DNA of 21,585 bases, from the NCBI GenBank assembly GCA_030699205.1, contig JAUYJY010000038.1:1-21585 (forward strand). The letters are read 5' to 3'. The position numbers and the translations under genes are program-made. Source of the DNA: Candidatus Pacearchaeota archaeon (GTDB lineage: Archaea > Nanobdellota > Nanobdellia > Pacearchaeales > GW2011-AR1). Below the pieces are notes generated by a model that was not told where the DNA came from, made no database searches, and saw only the letters and a program-made list of their open reading frames with translations. Positions 20,714 through 21,585 of the stretch are shown here, one piece after another (the stretch's first letter is position 1; the number at the start of each line of letters is the position of its first letter).

Positions 20714-20904
20714 TTAATTATAAAGTCAGAAATGCATGGGAGTGTGAATGCGGGTTTATAGAATATAAAGAACTTCCTCCGGAAGAGTGTTCAAAATGCT
20801 GGAAAGAAAATTCTTTCGTGGAAATTCCGGAAGATAAAATGGATGAAATAACTGAAGGGCATCTTCTTGGTGAAATTAGGGATGAAGATTGGGAGGACGA
20901 TTAA
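20710..20904 (+). CDS. 64-residue zinc-ribbon protein inside the ribosomal cluster
   Basis: Function unknown. A rubredoxin-like knuckle pair, C12xC14 (WECECGF) and C27xxC30 (CSKCW), suggests one bound metal ion, and the C-terminal half is strongly acidic (about DEITEGHLLGEIRDEDWEDD). It is locked between L30 and L15 by a four-base overlap before and a TAATG overlap after, so it must be translated together with ribosomal proteins. Possible roles are assembly factor or ribosome-associated protein; this is inference. Confidence 0.8.
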   Translation: MINYKVRNAWECECGFIEYKELPPEECSKCWKENSFVEIPEDKMDEITEGHLLGEIRDEDWEDD

Positions 20905-21329
20905 TGTCTTTAAAATTAAAGAAAAGCAGAAAATCTAAGAAGCATAGAGGAAGCCATACTCATGGACGAGGATTTAAAAAGAAAGCAAGAGGAAGCGGAC
21001 ACAGAGGGGGAATTGGAAAAGCAGGAAGCGGGAAGAGGGCAGACCATAAAAAGAAGCTAAAGAAGGGTGAAGATTATTTTGGAAAGAGGAGAGTGAAAAA
21101 TTCATGGAATAATATAAAACTTGAGACTATGAATTTAAGCAGATTAATAAATTCTCTTGAGGGAAAAAAAGAAATTGAACTTAAAGGATATAAGCTTGTG
21201 GGTAAAACCGAAATAAAAGAAAAATTAAAGATTTCTGTTAATGCAATATCTGCAGGAGCAAGGGAAAGCGTGGAAAAAGCAGGCGGGCAAATAGTTATTA
21301 TAGGGGAAAAGAAAGAGATAGAGGAATAA
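20904..21329 (+). CDS. rpl15: Ribosomal protein uL15 (L15, archaeal L27Ae type)
   Basis: Late-assembling large-subunit protein. 141 residues from the ATG at 20904, whose A is the last base of the previous stop. The glycine/basic-rich N-terminus KKHRGSHTHGRGFKKKARG and GHRGGIGKAGSGKRADHK are diagnostic, followed by ISVNAISAGARESVEKAGGQ at the end. An in-frame TTG at 20889 is not favoured. SecY, which follows L15 in most archaea, is absent; a repeat comes instead. Confidence 0.95.
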   Translation: MSLKLKKSRKSKKHRGSHTHGRGFKKKARGSGHRGGIGKAGSGKRADHKKKLKKGEDYFGKRRVKNSWNNIKLETMNLSRLINSLEGKKEIELKGYKLVGKTEIKEKLKISVNAISAGARESVEKAGGQIVIIGEKKEIEE

Positions 21330-21447
21330 TTTTCGGAGATAAATGCAAATTATCAATCAAATTATTATTTAAAGAGGGTCTTTAGGATATTGTTAAGATA
21401 ATGTGAGATATGTAGAATTAATAAAACCCCTGCATAATTAATGATAA
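21330..21447. other. Spacer after the ribosomal cluster
   Basis: No gene seen. A small hairpin, taaaga (21370-21375) with tcttta (21379-21384) around ggg, could take part in termination but lacks a following T-run. Confidence 0.4.
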
Positions 21448-21585
21448 TATAGCAGAAGACAAAATATAGATAATTCTGATAATTGGAACACTATTTGTCC
21501 AGAATTCTCTATCTGTACAATTCTGAAAACAATTGTGCTAATCAACAGAATTGTCCATATTTTGAACAGTTTTTTGTTCTTCCGC
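21448..21585 (+). repeat. Two-hairpin palindromic repeat, copy G, interrupted and cut by the window end
   Basis: The left part tatagcagaagacaaaatat (21448-21467) is identical to copies B-D. It is split by an 89-base insertion and resumes at 21557 (atattttgaacag...), running to the window end in cttccgc. From 21493 to 21585 it is identical to window bases 1-93. Confidence 0.85.
21468..21556 (+). mobile_element. 89-base miniature inverted-repeat element nested in repeat copy G
   Basis: It is inserted in hairpin 1 of the host repeat and flanked by atat on both sides (21464-21467 and 21557-21560), which occurs once in uninterrupted copies, giving a 4-base target duplication. Its ends are imperfect inverted repeats: agataattctg at the left and cagaattgtcc at the right, 9 of 11 matching. 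Inside it folds into two hairpins that share the aattctg arm. Too short to code for anything, so it would depend on a transposase elsewhere. Confidence 0.6.

Noticed and set aside
1..21585. Small circular replicon
   Set aside because: The terminal identity is better explained by a dispersed repeat breaking the assembly; the gene content is chromosomal and has no replication gene.
1..21585. Depletion of GCNGC sites as a sign of restriction
   Set aside because: Sites are easy to find (for example 776-780 and 1465-1469), and a methylated host need not avoid them, so nothing can be concluded.

Overview
The window looks like a piece of a small, AT-rich archaeal genome, most likely a DPANN-type archaeon (Pacearchaeota/Woesearchaeota-like; the exact lineage is inference). 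The ribosomal proteins are of the archaeal/eukaryotic type: P0-like uL10, P1-like L12 ending in SLFG, S4e, L32e, L19e, and an eIF1/SUI1 gene inside the S10/spc cluster. Promoters are TATA-like (TTTATAAA), and many genes have a TATA box 24-30 bases before the start codon, as expected for leaderless mRNAs. Genes are tightly packed with 1- or 4-base stop/start overlaps.

Layout. 1-2081: a repeat, then the stalk operon L1-L10-L12 closed by a hairpin plus T-run terminator. 2142-2637: a tRNA-Ser(UGA) hemmed in by palindromic repeat elements. 2826-4277: two leftward genes, a small hypothetical and an AI-2E/PerM-family membrane protein. 4321-6994: a restriction-modification cassette holding a Vsr nuclease, a C5-cytosine methyltransferase, a palindromic repeat, a transposase-like zinc-ribbon remnant, a 47-residue zinc-ribbon protein and a Bsp6I-like type II endonuclease. 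7039-9668: a hypothetical protein, an HTH regulator, a DoxX-like membrane protein and an NDH-2/FSP1-like flavoprotein. 9817-21329: one long S10-spc ribosomal protein cluster, L3 L4 L23 L2 S19 L22 S3 L29 SUI1 S17 L14 L24 S4e L5 S14 S8 L6 L32e L19e L18 S5 L30, a small zinc ribbon, and L15. The window ends in another interrupted repeat copy, and its last 93 bases are identical to its first 93.

Most unusual points. (1) The restriction-modification cassette is bounded by 27-base inverted repeats (26/27 identical) and by near-identical 9/10-base direct repeats, exactly between two divergent promoters. It looks like a cassette that moved in as a unit although it carries no intact transposase. (2) A family of about 92-base, two-hairpin elements with TATAG...CTATA ends occurs at least five times, always in the same orientation, with diverged relatives whose stems are kept by different bases. 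(3) One family member is split by an 89-base insertion that has its own imperfect terminal inverted repeats and a 4-base target duplication, that is, a nested miniature element. Genes in the ribosomal cluster act together to build the ribosome. The Vsr, methyltransferase and endonuclease form a self-contained DNA modification, restriction and mismatch-repair set.
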